Source: Gammaproteobacteria bacterium (GTDB taxonomy: Bacteria > Pseudomonadota > Gammaproteobacteria > UBA9339). Taken from it: DNA of 37,782 bases. The position numbers were made by a program, and so were the translations under genes. This document shows positions 1-8,963 of this stretch, piece after piece. The number at the start of each line of letters is the position of its first letter. Position 1 is the first letter of the stretch. Below the pieces are notes generated by a model. The model was not told the origin of the DNA, did not search any database, and saw nothing but the letters and a program-made list of their open reading frames with translations. The stretch is taken from assembly GCA_016936855.1 (NCBI GenBank), contig JAFGXA010000038.1, positions 1 through 37,782 on the forward strand, in the 5' to 3' direction.

Positions 1-467
1 GCTCGCTCGCCTAGCGCTTCTGATGGCGCGCTCACTCGCTTGCTATAACAACACCAAAAGTCTCATATGTTTCTGAACTTATACAAGAAAACTTTACGCA
101 GATAAAGCCCTTCTGGAGGTGCAGTTGCGCCGGCTAGGGAGCGATTTTTAGCAAGCAGCACTTTTTTTATCCATTCTAGGCCATTCTTATTTAGGCCAAC
201 CTCGAGAAGAGAGCCTACTATGTTACGCACCATATGCAGCAAACAAGCTGATGGCTATAATATAAAAATCACCGAACTCAAAGACGATTACTTCCCCTTA
301 GAAGCAACATCAAACAAAACCAACCAACATGATACAAAGTGCTCAGTTATAAAACTCAACAACCTAGACCACCAACCCCACTGCTAAGCGCTTAAAATAT
401 TTGACATATCTTCCCAGCATTTGGCATGAAAATTGCTGGCATGGCAGGCAAAAATCCTCATAAACAA
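1..467. other. Non-coding left edge with truA remnant
   Basis: No supportable gene lies here. Positions 1-45 are unusually GC-rich compared with the surroundings and may belong to another repeat, but I cannot name it. Positions 83-248 are a second copy of the truA 3' end (separate entry). Positions 271-467 are AT-rich spacer downstream of the giant TPR gene, which ends at 468. I see no clear terminator hairpin with a T-run. A short plus-strand open frame around 433-657 is antisense to the TPR gene and is not credible. Confidence 0.6.
83..270 (-). pseudogene. Degraded second copy of truA 3' end
   Basis: Positions 83-248 match 5782-5947, the 3' end of the intact truA gene, with about nine mismatches in 166 bases by hand alignment. 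Weaker similarity, with a roughly 9-base deletion, continues to about 270 before it is lost. Read on the minus strand it keeps the frame of the TruA C-terminus (core HMVRN, then LLAKNRS and PPEGLYLR). The normal truA stop codon is absent and an in-frame TAG lies just upstream of the match. It is therefore a non-functional fragment. Together with intact truA it brackets the giant TPR gene, which suggests that the TPR gene arrived by a duplication or insertion at the end of truA. Confidence 0.85.
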
Positions 468-3400
468 TTACAGATACATATCGCTGTCTGACCAACTACA
501 AGATTCTTCTTCAGAACCCCACAAAGAAGAGCCGTCGCCAAATATACCTTCTTTACTAGGCTTACCTTGGGGACCACCCTGCTTCTCAAAAGCTTGCTCT
601 AGATCAAAAAATTTTTTAGAAACCTCCTCCTTTAATGATCTAAGCTTATCTATATAACCTTTGCACGCATCACGACGACTATTCCTTCTTGGTGAAGACT
701 GACCAGCAACCCACCCTCTATCTATAATAGCAGCACTAGTAACAGTAACGTTAGCAGCAGGTTGTTCTGGTAAAACTTCCAGCCTAGCCATAACAGCATC
801 TATGCAGGCAGGTAAAGCTGCATACGGACGAATTGAACCTGCCTCAAAATCAAAAGCAACAAATGACTTTAACTTTGCAACAAATATTTTAGCTTGTTCA
901 GCAATAAGTGTACGATCACTATCTTTAAGAGAACAGATGCTCACAGCCAAATCTAGCATATTGATCATATCAAAATTACTATCATCATCAAAACTATAGC
1001 GAACGCTAGCAGAAAGCTTCCGCAACTCACTTATTACGTCAGTGTAACCCCTGTTATCTTTTAACCTTAAATATTCAGGATAATGTCGCACTAACACTAA
1101 TGCAATATCTGCATGCCCTGTATCAGACGAAAGGGCAGAGCGCACCCCCCTATTAAAATGCATCCTTTGCGAACGAGCACGCAACTTTTCAACCTGTGAC
1201 TCATCAGATATACAAACTCTATCCTCAAGCTTAGCAAATTCTAAAGCACGCTCGACAACCTGCTCCAGGAAAAAAGGTCCAAATTCTCGAGTTTTGCTCT
1301 TAGACGCAGCTGTTTTTTTAATAGCCGCAAAATATCTAAGAAAATTATGGACAAAACTGAACACAACATCACGCGTTTCTATCTGACTACTCCAAGAATG
1401 CTTTTTACCCAACTCATAGGTATGTCTAACATCAGAATAATAAGAACCATCACCAATTAAAAAGTCAATCGCTATCGCTAATGACAAATCGACACTCTCC
1501 ACATTAAAAGAGCGATCGCGATAACTAGCAGAATAATCGCCCACTGCTCCACCCGCTTTTTCAAGCTCACTAGCATTACAATAAGGGTGGATTTCGCTAA
1601 TCACAAGATGCGCTAATTCTTCAAAAGGTTCTTTAAGCTCTCGCTTCGATTTAAGTATAGATCTAAGGAAAAACAAAAACTTAACAAAATCTCTATCATT
1701 ACTCAAGGGGGCCCTCGGTGTAAGGCTTATTAGTGTTGATCGTAGAGCCATTAACTCTGAGTTGATACGCTCAGCCCTTTCTTCTCTATCAGAATCTGAA
1801 GAATATCTATATAATCCCCCCCCCTTAGATCCAACATCATCCCGTTCCTTTCCTAATTTTATGATCTGTGTTTCGAGTGATTTTTTTTCATCAAAAAATT
1901 TCTTATAAGCATCTCCTATTTTTGCAAAATAATCATATGCATATGATAGAAAACCATCAAGCTCCGCCTCAACGATACGTTTTATTCCAGCATCGATCCG
2001 ATAATCAGCATCATCGTAATAGCTATCCAAAAGACTACCTAATTCATCCAAATATAACCGAGCCGGCACCTTAAAAAAGTGTTCAGATTTGTGCGAGTGC
2101 TGAGTATACCGTATACCGGATGGTAATATCTTAGATATTGTCAGAATAGACAGCTTTTGATGTGATCTGAATAGACCGAAATATACCTGTAAAATCAAGG
2201 ATATCGATTCAGGACATGACAGCTCGTGCCTGCTTGTTGCACAGGCATCTAACAAACTATCTGTCGTCATTAATACTGGCCGACTATGCAAAAATTCATA
2301 CGCCCTTTCATAAGTTGAAAGGGCACCACTTTTCTGCTCCAAAGATTCGTAGCTTTTAGCGCATTCCAAAAGTTTTTCAAGATATTTAACATTAGAGATT
2401 AGTTCATTTTCATGTGCATACCTATATGTTTCTAGCGCACCGTCTATGTCTTTCAATTCTTCATAACTTCTAGCACACTTCAAAAGTTCTTGAGTATATT
2501 CAGCTTTTGCAATACGTCCTTCTTCAAAGTTAACTCCAGCCATATAACGTACAACTTCGATTTCTTCAGGACTTGTGTAAGTTGCACTTTCCTTATCTAT
2601 GAGTTCATATGCCTTCTTATAGTAAAGGTTCTTAGCCATTTCATTATCTGATAACCGTGCACATTGTAACGCATATCTAAACTGTTTTGCGCTATCATCA
2701 ACCCTCGTAGATAGCGTCAATAACATTTTATAAAATTCTAAATCTCTTCTGTTGCCAAATAATTGATGACTACACTCCTCAGCGATAACCAAGGCTGCAG
2801 TATAATTATCGGCATTAAGAAAATAATCACAAGCTTTTACACCAGAATCAAATGCTGCCGTTTTATCTTTATCACTAGCTCTGCTGTGTTTAGCATCTTT
2901 CAAACATACATAAAAAGCTTTCGCTAACATCTCTGGAGATTCATTAAAACCTTCATGTCTTTGCAAAGCAACAACTACACGTTCCTGAGCAAAAACACTA
3001 TTTTTTAAATACCAATCTGCCAATTCCATACGCAATTTCAGAGCAAGTTCACTGCTATCACCCGCAATCTCAATGGCTTTCAAATAAAAATCTAGTGTCT
3101 TGTATAAATCACTAGAAATAGCTATACCATCACGTAAATAAGCAATAGAATCCTGTATGGACCAACCAGTTCCTGACTCAAGCAACATAACCAAACCAGC
3201 CCTACGCAACCTAACATCACGATCAAGCTGGTCATCTGGCAAATCAAGGATGCTAGCAGCATAAAAATAATTGTCGATCGTTTCTTTATCCTGTTCAGAA
3301 CCTGGTAGTAAACGATACAGACGATTGATATCATCTAAAGCTAATCTAAAATCTTTACCTCCATTAAGCTTAAAATTGCTAACTTCTAAATCAAAGAATT

Positions 3401-5705
3401 GTTTAGCGCTCATACGTGCAGCCACCCCATCTTCTCCAGCTCCATCAAGTTCCGCAGCACATAAAAGATAATCAAAAGATTCGGGGCTATCTTCTTCACC
3501 CCACAAAAAACGACCTGTTTCTAGGTATATTTTACACAACTGCATAGCATTAAAAATGGTTTCAGCCCCTGCAGCGTCACCAGCCTGCTCTAGAGCTTTT
3601 CGGTAAAAATAAACCATTTTGCCCCGATCATACGCATCACTTCCTTTTACAGAATAATGATAACCAAGTGCTTGGTAACCCAATGCAGCTTTTTTGTGAA
3701 AGTATTGTGTAGCATCACTATCTGCTAAAGCGCCAACTCTAGCACACAAATTGGCGTATTCTTCTTTAAGAGCCAGGTTATCATCAATAAAATATTTATC
3801 GTAACCTTTTGCATACGGAAGAATCTCGTCAAGACTTATATCAGACCTATCTAACAAAGAGAGCAAAACCGTTTTGTACATATCTAGCATATCTTTATTA
3901 TCAAACACTTGATCTTCATCAGGTTGCTCTAACTCAAAAAGAGCTGCTTGTTCTAGGGCTAATCGATAAAAACGCACCATCCTTTCAGCATCGTTCACCT
4001 CACCATCTACAACACAATCATCACCGAGGTTTTTGTAAAGCTCAGCAGCTGCTACACGCGAAAATGGGTCTTTTAAGTAATATTCATCTGGCTCTCTCCA
4101 AGATTCTGCAAAACGCCAATCAGGGCAAGCATCCAAATAATCATCAGTTAAAGCACCTGCAAAATCTTCCGCACTCTTGCCAGAATTAGCTACACGCACA
4201 CAAAGATTCGCATATGCTGCCATCTGTTCTGGCTCTAAATAATCGAGCAATTCAAAACAACGAAAAGCTTCGAAAACATATTTTGCAAAAGCATTAAAAT
4301 CATCATCTGGATTAGTGGCTTCAACTAATTGAAGATACATTTGTAATTTTAGATCAAACTCTTCACCTTCATCCCGAAGCAAATCAACTACGCTCGCATA
4401 ACGATCGGTATGTTCTCTTTCCAAACAAACCTCAGCAAATTCTTTTACTACAGCTAACTCTTCGCTAGTAGCACAATCAGCACGTTCTTTAACATATTCA
4501 ATGATACCATCATAAACAACTAAATAGTTTTCATCTCGTAGTAAGAGTAAAGTGGAAGCCTTAATTAAATAAGCCGTAAAATTAAACGGGGTAACTTCAT
4601 CAGACTCACCAAGACGCACATCACTTATAGCTTTATTACACCACTCTACTAAGTCACTTGCAGCACTTTGCAAAGCATCTGTAGTATCATACTCTGGCAA
4701 CATATAATATGAAGCCTGCAAAAATTGCTTAGGTATTGGTGCTGTACCAATTTCTCCAGCAGCCTCATAGTTACTGTAATAACCTTTGAATGCTCCAGCC
4801 GCAGCCAGATAATTCTTATCTTCAAAATATTGATAACCCAAATTAAACAATGCCGCGGCATTAGTGGGGTCTAACATCAGCTTATCAACATCTCCACCAC
4901 TTTCCCCCGGAGCATGCTTCAATGTAATAGTGTTTTCTATATCTGCTTTTCTGGCTCTTTTGTTCTTTTTGCTCTTCATCCACCCAAAGATATAATCCCA
5001 AAATGTCTTCTTTTCCTCTGGCACATCCTCATATTCATGAGCGAATATAGGTCCATTAACACCTCTATATTTACCTAAATGAGACTCGACTTCTTTACGA
5101 GTCACTTTTAAACCATGAAGCAACGCATCAAAAACATCGAGAGTAAATATACTACCACCATCATCGTCAAGCTCAACTTGTCTATCATCACCATTCAGCT
5201 GTGCTGACTTACCAATTACTTCACCGACCACCTCTACAGCAAACGATCTATCTTTCTTATTCATTGTGTGGCTATAGTCGTATGTTATCTTCAACATACC
5301 AACACCAGAGGCAAACATTTGATCCATCAAATTACCAACAACATCTCGAATAACATTATCATCATGCTCAGCATGTTCGGCTTTTACATAATTTACATAA
5401 TTAACTAAAACAGATAAACCTATATCCACTCTATCAGCTATTCTCACACGACCGGAGGGGGCACTTTCAGATGATGCCTGATTCACTTGAGAAACAAAGC
5501 ACTGTTCAAGATTAGTGTAAGCATCTACGTGGTTTGTTGTGTTTGTGATACAAATATCTTTGCCAAGAAAAGGGTTTGGCTGTGTGGTGTACACAAAAGG
5601 TAAGACTTCGTGAGCAAACCCGTCAGATAACGGATTAAAAGATACATCTCTACCAATCTCATCCACTACAGTCTCAACTCGATCTTCAATCATTCCTGAA
5701 CTCAT
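468..5705 (-). CDS. Giant TPR-repeat protein, candidate secreted effector
   Basis: A 1745-residue acidic protein with no signal peptide and no obvious transmembrane segment. Residues 1-275 form an N-terminal region I do not recognise, with a strongly basic patch KSKKNKRARK at about 244-253. From about 280 onward there are many helical pairs of TPR/Sel1 type, for example AALFNLGYQYFEDKNY near 285-299 and the tandem pair around LKCARSYEELKD and LLECAKSYESLEQ. The last 450 or so residues are helical and unrecognised. The C-terminus carries EEE about 13 residues from the end and finishes DMYL, resembling the glutamate-rich tail of many Dot/Icm effectors; this is inference only. A G-rich stretch (GGGGGGT) precedes the ATG at ribosome-binding distance. 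It lies 74 bp downstream of truA in the same direction and is bracketed by truA 3' sequence. TPR scaffold is well supported; function is unknown. Confidence 0.8.
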   Translation of the reverse strand: MSSGMIEDRVETVVDEIGRDVSFNPLSDGFAHEVLPFVYTTQPNPFLGKDICITNTTNHVDAYTNLEQCFVSQVNQASSESAPSGRVRIADRVDIGLSVLVNYVNYVKAEHAEHDDNVIRDVVGNLMDQMFASGVGMLKITYDYSHTMNKKDRSFAVEVVGEVIGKSAQLNGDDRQVELDDDGGSIFTLDVFDALLHGLKVTRKEVESHLGKYRGVNGPIFAHEYEDVPEEKKTFWDYIFGWMKSKKNKRARKADIENTITLKHAPGESGGDVDKLMLDPTNAAALFNLGYQYFEDKNYLAAAGAFKGYYSNYEAAGEIGTAPIPKQFLQASYYMLPEYDTTDALQSAASDLVEWCNKAISDVRLGESDEVTPFNFTAYLIKASTLLLLRDENYLVVYDGIIEYVKERADCATSEELAVVKEFAEVCLEREHTDRYASVVDLLRDEGEEFDLKLQMYLQLVEATNPDDDFNAFAKYVFEAFRCFELLDYLEPEQMAAYANLCVRVANSGKSAEDFAGALTDDYLDACPDWRFAESWREPDEYYLKDPFSRVAAAELYKNLGDDCVVDGEVNDAERMVRFYRLALEQAALFELEQPDEDQVFDNKDMLDMYKTVLLSLLDRSDISLDEILPYAKGYDKYFIDDNLALKEEYANLCARVGALADSDATQYFHKKAALGYQALGYHYSVKGSDAYDRGKMVYFYRKALEQAGDAAGAETIFNAMQLCKIYLETGRFLWGEEDSPESFDYLLCAAELDGAGEDGVAARMSAKQFFDLEVSNFKLNGGKDFRLALDDINRLYRLLPGSEQDKETIDNYFYAASILDLPDDQLDRDVRLRRAGLVMLLESGTGWSIQDSIAYLRDGIAISSDLYKTLDFYLKAIEIAGDSSELALKLRMELADWYLKNSVFAQERVVVALQRHEGFNESPEMLAKAFYVCLKDAKHSRASDKDKTAAFDSGVKACDYFLNADNYTAALVIAEECSHQLFGNRRDLEFYKMLLTLSTRVDDSAKQFRYALQCARLSDNEMAKNLYYKKAYELIDKESATYTSPEEIEVVRYMAGVNFEEGRIAKAEYTQELLKCARSYEELKDIDGALETYRYAHENELISNVKYLEKLLECAKSYESLEQKSGALSTYERAYEFLHSRPVLMTTDSLLDACATSRHELSCPESISLILQVYFGLFRSHQKLSILTISKILPSGIRYTQHSHKSEHFFKVPARLYLDELGSLLDSYYDDADYRIDAGIKRIVEAELDGFLSYAYDYFAKIGDAYKKFFDEKKSLETQIIKLGKERDDVGSKGGGLYRYSSDSDREERAERINSELMALRSTLISLTPRAPLSNDRDFVKFLFFLRSILKSKRELKEPFEELAHLVISEIHPYCNASELEKAGGAVGDYSASYRDRSFNVESVDLSLAIAIDFLIGDGSYYSDVRHTYELGKKHSWSSQIETRDVVFSFVHNFLRYFAAIKKTAASKSKTREFGPFFLEQVVERALEFAKLEDRVCISDESQVEKLRARSQRMHFNRGVRSALSSDTGHADIALVLVRHYPEYLRLKDNRGYTDVISELRKLSASVRYSFDDDSNFDMINMLDLAVSICSLKDSDRTLIAEQAKIFVAKLKSFVAFDFEAGSIRPYAALPACIDAVMARLEVLPEQPAANVTVTSAAIIDRGWVAGQSSPRRNSRRDACKGYIDKLRSLKEEVSKKFFDLEQAFEKQGGPQGKPSKEGIFGDGSSLWGSEEESCSWSDSDMYL

Positions 5706-5779
5706 AAGATTACCCCCCGAAGGATAAAAAATTGCTACTCAGTAAACAATGACGATTGTAGCACGAAAATCAGGCTCTG

Positions 5780-6514
5780 TCACAAGAAAACCTTGCGCAA
5801 GTAAAGCCCTTCTGGAGGTGCAGTTGCGCCGGCTAGGGAGCGATTTTTAGCAAGCAGCACTTTTTTTATCCATTCTGGGTTATTCTTATTTAGGCCAACC
5901 TCGAGAAGAGAGCCTACTATGTTACGAACCATATGCAGCAAAAAAGCATTGGCCTTGATGTCTATGATGATGAGTTTATTGGATTTTGTAATGTTGAGTT
6001 TTTGCACATTACGCATTGGCGTTTTTGATTGACACAGCGCACCACGAAAAGAGGTAAAATCATTCTCTCCTAATAGATATTGTCCTGCTACATGCATTAA
6101 ATTGTGATCTAAATCTTGATTGACCCAGGTTGCTCTATTATAAAAAAGCGCCGATGGATGTTTGTGATTATAGATTAGATAACGATATTCGCGGGCTTTG
6201 GCTGAAAAACGAGCATGAAACTCATCACTTACAACCTCTGCCCATTTGACCACAATATCTCTCGGCAAAATACTGTTTGCACCTCGCACCCAATTATCTA
6301 ATGTTCGATTAGCAACAGTGTCAAAATGCACCACTTGACCAAGAGCATGCACACCGGCATCAGTTCTACCAGCACAAACGGTTTCTATGTTGTGATTTGC
6401 GACTTTTGATAATGCTTCTTCTAAACGTAATTGGACCGTCGGCAAAGTATCATTCTGCCTTTGCCAACCATGATATTGAGAGCCATCATATTCAAGACCT
6501 AACGCTATTCGCAT
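5780..6514 (-). CDS. truA: tRNA pseudouridine(38-40) synthase TruA
   Basis: A 244-residue cytoplasmic enzyme that converts uridines 38, 39 and 40 of the tRNA anticodon arm to pseudouridine. The family start (ALGLEYDGSQYHGWQRQ) is intact, and GRTDAGVHALGQ at 49-60 carries the catalytic Asp at 52. The central RFSAKAREYRYLIYN and the C-terminal [14 protein letters not shown] and PPEGLYL blocks are all present. Length is normal for bacterial TruA. Its last 166 bases are duplicated beyond the giant TPR gene at 83-248. The intact copy looks functional. Confidence 0.97.
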   Translation of the reverse strand: MRIALGLEYDGSQYHGWQRQNDTLPTVQLRLEEALSKVANHNIETVCAGRTDAGVHALGQVVHFDTVANRTLDNWVRGANSILPRDIVVKWAEVVSDEFHARFSAKAREYRYLIYNHKHPSALFYNRATWVNQDLDHNLMHVAGQYLLGENDFTSFRGALCQSKTPMRNVQKLNITKSNKLIIIDIKANAFLLHMVRNIVGSLLEVGLNKNNPEWIKKVLLAKNRSLAGATAPPEGLYLRKVFL

Positions 6515-6589
6515 ATTAACCTATTTGTATTGGCGTAAATGTTCACCCAGAACTTTAGCGCTTTTTGCGTCATCCTGGCGCTTTTTTTT

Positions 6590-6685
6590 GCGTCATCCTG
6601 GCGGACGCCAGGACCCAGAGACCATTAAAACAAAAATTATAATATTTTTTAATGTCTCTGGATCCCCGCGACTGCGGGGATGACG
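6590..6685. repeat. Composite palindromic repeat (BIME/MITE-like), copy 1
   Basis: Two hairpin units face each other. The left unit has CCTGGCG/CGCCAGG arms (6597-6612) and ends in CCAGAGAC. The right unit begins GTCTCTGGATCC, carries CCCCGC/GCGGGG arms and ends GGATGACG. Between them is an AT-rich core containing AAAACAAAAATTATAATATT. The outer ends (CGTCATCC and GGATGACG) are inverted repeats. The same architecture and AT-rich core recur at 11966-12061, so this is a dispersed family rather than a single terminator. Confidence 0.75.
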
Positions 6686-6696
6686 TAACTTATGCG

Positions 6697-6728
6697 CCTC
6701 TAGATCCCGGCGGCTGCCGGGATGATGG
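6697..6728. repeat. Single palindromic repeat unit
   Basis: The CCCGGC/GCCGGG hairpin at 6706-6721 is preceded by CTCTAGAT and followed by GATGATGG. It is a single unit of the same family as the composite elements at 6590-6685 and 11966-12061 and the single unit at 11393-11420. Confidence 0.65.
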
Positions 6729-6806
6729 GTGAGGTTACGTATTGGCGCAATTGTTAATAAACAGCACCGTCATCCGCGCAAAATCTACATGTGCCATAAA
6801 ATAATT

Positions 6807-7244
6807 TTATTGTTTCTTTTGCTCTTGGTTTTGTTGATATAGAGCATCAAAATTCACAGGCGACAAATACAAAGGAGGGAAGCCACCGCGACCTATCAAA
6901 TCAGAAATTGCTTCGCGAGCATAAGGAAACAAAATATTTGGACAAAAACTACCAAGCATTGGCTTCATCTGCTCCTCAGCAAAATTCTTAATCATAAAGA
7001 TACCAGCTTGATTTACTTCTACTAAAAAGGCCGTCTGTTTTGGAAGCTTAGCGGTAACTATTACCTTGAGCACTACTTCATAAAAATCATCCTCTAGCTT
7101 TTTAGATTCAATATTAAGATCAATATTAACATCTGGCTGCCACTCTGCGGTAAAAACTTCTGGCGTATGCGGCGCCTCAAAAGAGCTATCCTTTAAATAA
7201 ACTGTCTGAATAGCGAATTCCGGTTCGGCCTTCTTGTTTGTCAT
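6807..7244 (-). CDS. secB: Protein-export chaperone SecB
   Basis: A 145-residue tetrameric cytosolic chaperone that keeps preproteins unfolded and delivers them to SecA. Family landmarks are the N-terminal FAIQTVYLKDSSFEAP, the hydrophobic core VEVNQAGIF, and CPNILFPYAREAISDLI followed by GGFPPLYLSPVNF. Length is normal. It lies 10 bp downstream of the yibN-like gene in the same direction, as in the yibN-grxC-secB order of enterics but without grxC. A GGGG motif precedes the ATG. Confidence 0.97.
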   Translation of the reverse strand: MTNKKAEPEFAIQTVYLKDSSFEAPHTPEVFTAEWQPDVNIDLNIESKKLEDDFYEVVLKVIVTAKLPKQTAFLVEVNQAGIFMIKNFAEEQMKPMLGSFCPNILFPYAREAISDLIGRGGFPPLYLSPVNFDALYQQNQEQKKQ

Positions 7245-7254
7245 AATAAAACCC

Positions 7255-7680
7255 CTAATTTTTGGTCAATGGAAAATTTGCTCTCTGCCAAGCTGCTATA
7301 CCACCTGTTAACGAATACAACTTACCAAAACCTTGAGCATAAAGAGACTTTGCCAGACGCACTGAATCATTGCCTGCAGAACACACTAAAATGAGCGGTC
7401 TATTTTTATACTCAGCAAGCTTATTAAGCTGTTCATTGAAATGTTCGGCTGGCACATTTATCGCATGAATGATATGCCCAGAACGAAACGATATTGCATC
7501 TCTCGTATCAACAACCAAGGCCTCTTGGTGATTAATAAGATCAGTTAATTGTTGCACATTGATTTTCTTCAAACCACGCACAATACCTTTTTGCTCTTCA
7601 ACAATAATTAGAGCAACAACCACCAACAGTGCCAATGACAGCAATAAATGGTGTGAAAGAAATGTAATCAACTCTTGCAT
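7255..7680 (-). CDS. YibN-like membrane-anchored rhodanese
   Basis: About 141 residues: one N-terminal transmembrane helix (LLLSLALLVVVALIIV, about residues 11-27) followed by a cytoplasmic rhodanese domain. The sulfurtransferase active loop is CSAGNDSV with the catalytic Cys near 100, preceded by VVDTRD and RSGHI. I chose the ATG at 7680 (MQELITFL) over an in-frame TTG at 7704 because E. coli YibN begins MQEIMQF in the same way. It is co-directional with secB 10 bp downstream. It is divergent from the gsp gene, with only 53 bp between the starts, so both promoters must lie in that gap. The sulfur acceptor is unknown. Confidence 0.9.
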   Translation of the reverse strand: MQELITFLSHHLLLSLALLVVVALIIVEEQKGIVRGLKKINVQQLTDLINHQEALVVDTRDAISFRSGHIIHAINVPAEHFNEQLNKLAEYKNRPLILVCSAGNDSVRLAKSLYAQGFGKLYSLTGGIAAWQRANFPLTKN

Positions 7681-7733
7681 AAGGCTCGAGAGTATACCTA
7701 GCAAAGAGTCAAAATTCCAGCTAAAATCACCTA

Positions 7734-8963
7734 ATGCTTACTACAGTAATACGGCTCTATAGCAAAGATAATAACACAGTGGATTACGCCACTTATGAAG
7801 ATAATCATTTGCAAAAGGCCATAACAAATATACCCATTAATAAAGTAAACACAATGGGGCGCGTTATAGTATTAATACCAAGCCAATACACAACTATTAC
7901 CAAAGTCAAAATTCCTGTTAAAAACAGAAAAACTTTTGCAAAAGCCGTACCATATGCACTAGAAAATAATCTACTTGATGAGGCAAAAAATCTGCACTTT
8001 GCTATAGGAGCAATTGCCGAATCAACTCCTGTTGTAATAATAAAAAAATCTATCTTACAAAATTATCTAGACTTATTATCTCAACATCAAATCAAACCTG
8101 ATTATTTGCTACCTGACTTACTAATACTTCCCTTTGCAGAATCAAAATTGACCATATACTCAAATGAAAATGAGTCACTAACAAGAACTGGAGAAACGGC
8201 AGGGTTTGTGGGCTCTCACCAAAACATCGAAATTATAGCCAAAAAAGCTCAAGAAAAAGCTAATAAACCAATTGAAATCAATAGAATCATTGAAGCTAAC
8301 AATGATGATTTTTATCAAACAATCGCCCCACAAATAACTAAACCCGTACCAATCAATCTCTTGCAAGGTGCATTTAAAGCAAAAATACCAACTATAAATC
8401 GCAATTGGTGGCTTGTGTCTATAATGGCAATACTATGCATCATTTTAGCCATTTCATCTCATAAGTTTTCTAAAAAAATTATCGCCCTTCAAATGACAAG
8501 CCAAAAACACAGCTATCTTCATCAAAACTCGAGCTTTTTACAATTACTAAAACAAATGGCTCCACAAATTGAAGCTGGAAATACAACTCCAGATAAAATG
8601 ACCTTTGCGAAAAATAAACTATGCTTTATTTATCAAAACAAAACTCAATGTAAAAAATTAATAGGAACATCAAAAAAAATAAGCACTGCATATCCTATAA
8701 TTAGAGTCAAAAACACTGCGGCATTCATCAAAACTTCCCTAAAAAATCAATTACAGTCAAATATTAATACAAAAATTACTAATATAAATAGTGATGCAAT
8801 TGAGCTCTCTTTAGACAATGTATCATTCGATTATCTAGTTAATTGGATTGAAATGATCTGGCTAAAACACAACTTAGTTGTTTACAATGCCAATATTAAC
8901 AAGAAAGGTGCTCCTGGAATGGTGAGCATCACACTGAAAATAAAAAACGAGAAAATATCATGA
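7734..8963 (+). CDS. Type II secretion protein, GspL N-half with GspM-like C-half
   Basis: A 409-residue inner-membrane platform protein of the type II secretion system. Residues 1-200 match the cytoplasmic GspL domain: VIVLIPSQYTTITKVKIP, then NRKTFAKAVPYALENNL and LHFAIG. One transmembrane helix lies at about 224-242 (WWLVSIMAILCIILAISS). The periplasmic part ends LDNVSFDYLVNWIEM, then PGMVSITLKI. That pattern (F-D-x-L-x-x-W-L/I, later PG-x-V) is more typical of GspM than of the GspL periplasmic domain. I therefore read this as a possible GspL-GspM fusion, with plain GspL as the alternative. No separate gspM follows; the next gene, overlapping by four bases (ATGA), is AsmA-like. No clear Shine-Dalgarno precedes the ATG. 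Rest of the secretion operon is not in this window. Confidence 0.82.
   Translation: MLTTVIRLYSKDNNTVDYATYEDNHLQKAITNIPINKVNTMGRVIVLIPSQYTTITKVKIPVKNRKTFAKAVPYALENNLLDEAKNLHFAIGAIAESTPVVIIKKSILQNYLDLLSQHQIKPDYLLPDLLILPFAESKLTIYSNENESLTRTGETAGFVGSHQNIEIIAKKAQEKANKPIEINRIIEANNDDFYQTIAPQITKPVPINLLQGAFKAKIPTINRNWWLVSIMAILCIILAISSHKFSKKIIALQMTSQKHSYLHQNSSFLQLLKQMAPQIEAGNTTPDKMTFAKNKLCFIYQNKTQCKKLIGTSKKISTAYPIIRVKNTAAFIKTSLKNQLQSNINTKITNINSDAIELSLDNVSFDYLVNWIEMIWLKHNLVVYNANINKKGAPGMVSITLKIKNEKIS

Larger units (their letters stand above)
6515..6806. other. Intergenic region filled with palindromic repeats
   Basis: This 292-bp gap between secB and truA holds no gene. It contains a composite inverted element at about 6590-6685 and a third hairpin unit at about 6700-6728 (separate entries). 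The remainder is AT-rich spacer. The hairpins could end secB transcription or protect mRNA ends, but none has a T-run typical of an intrinsic terminator. Confidence 0.7.
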
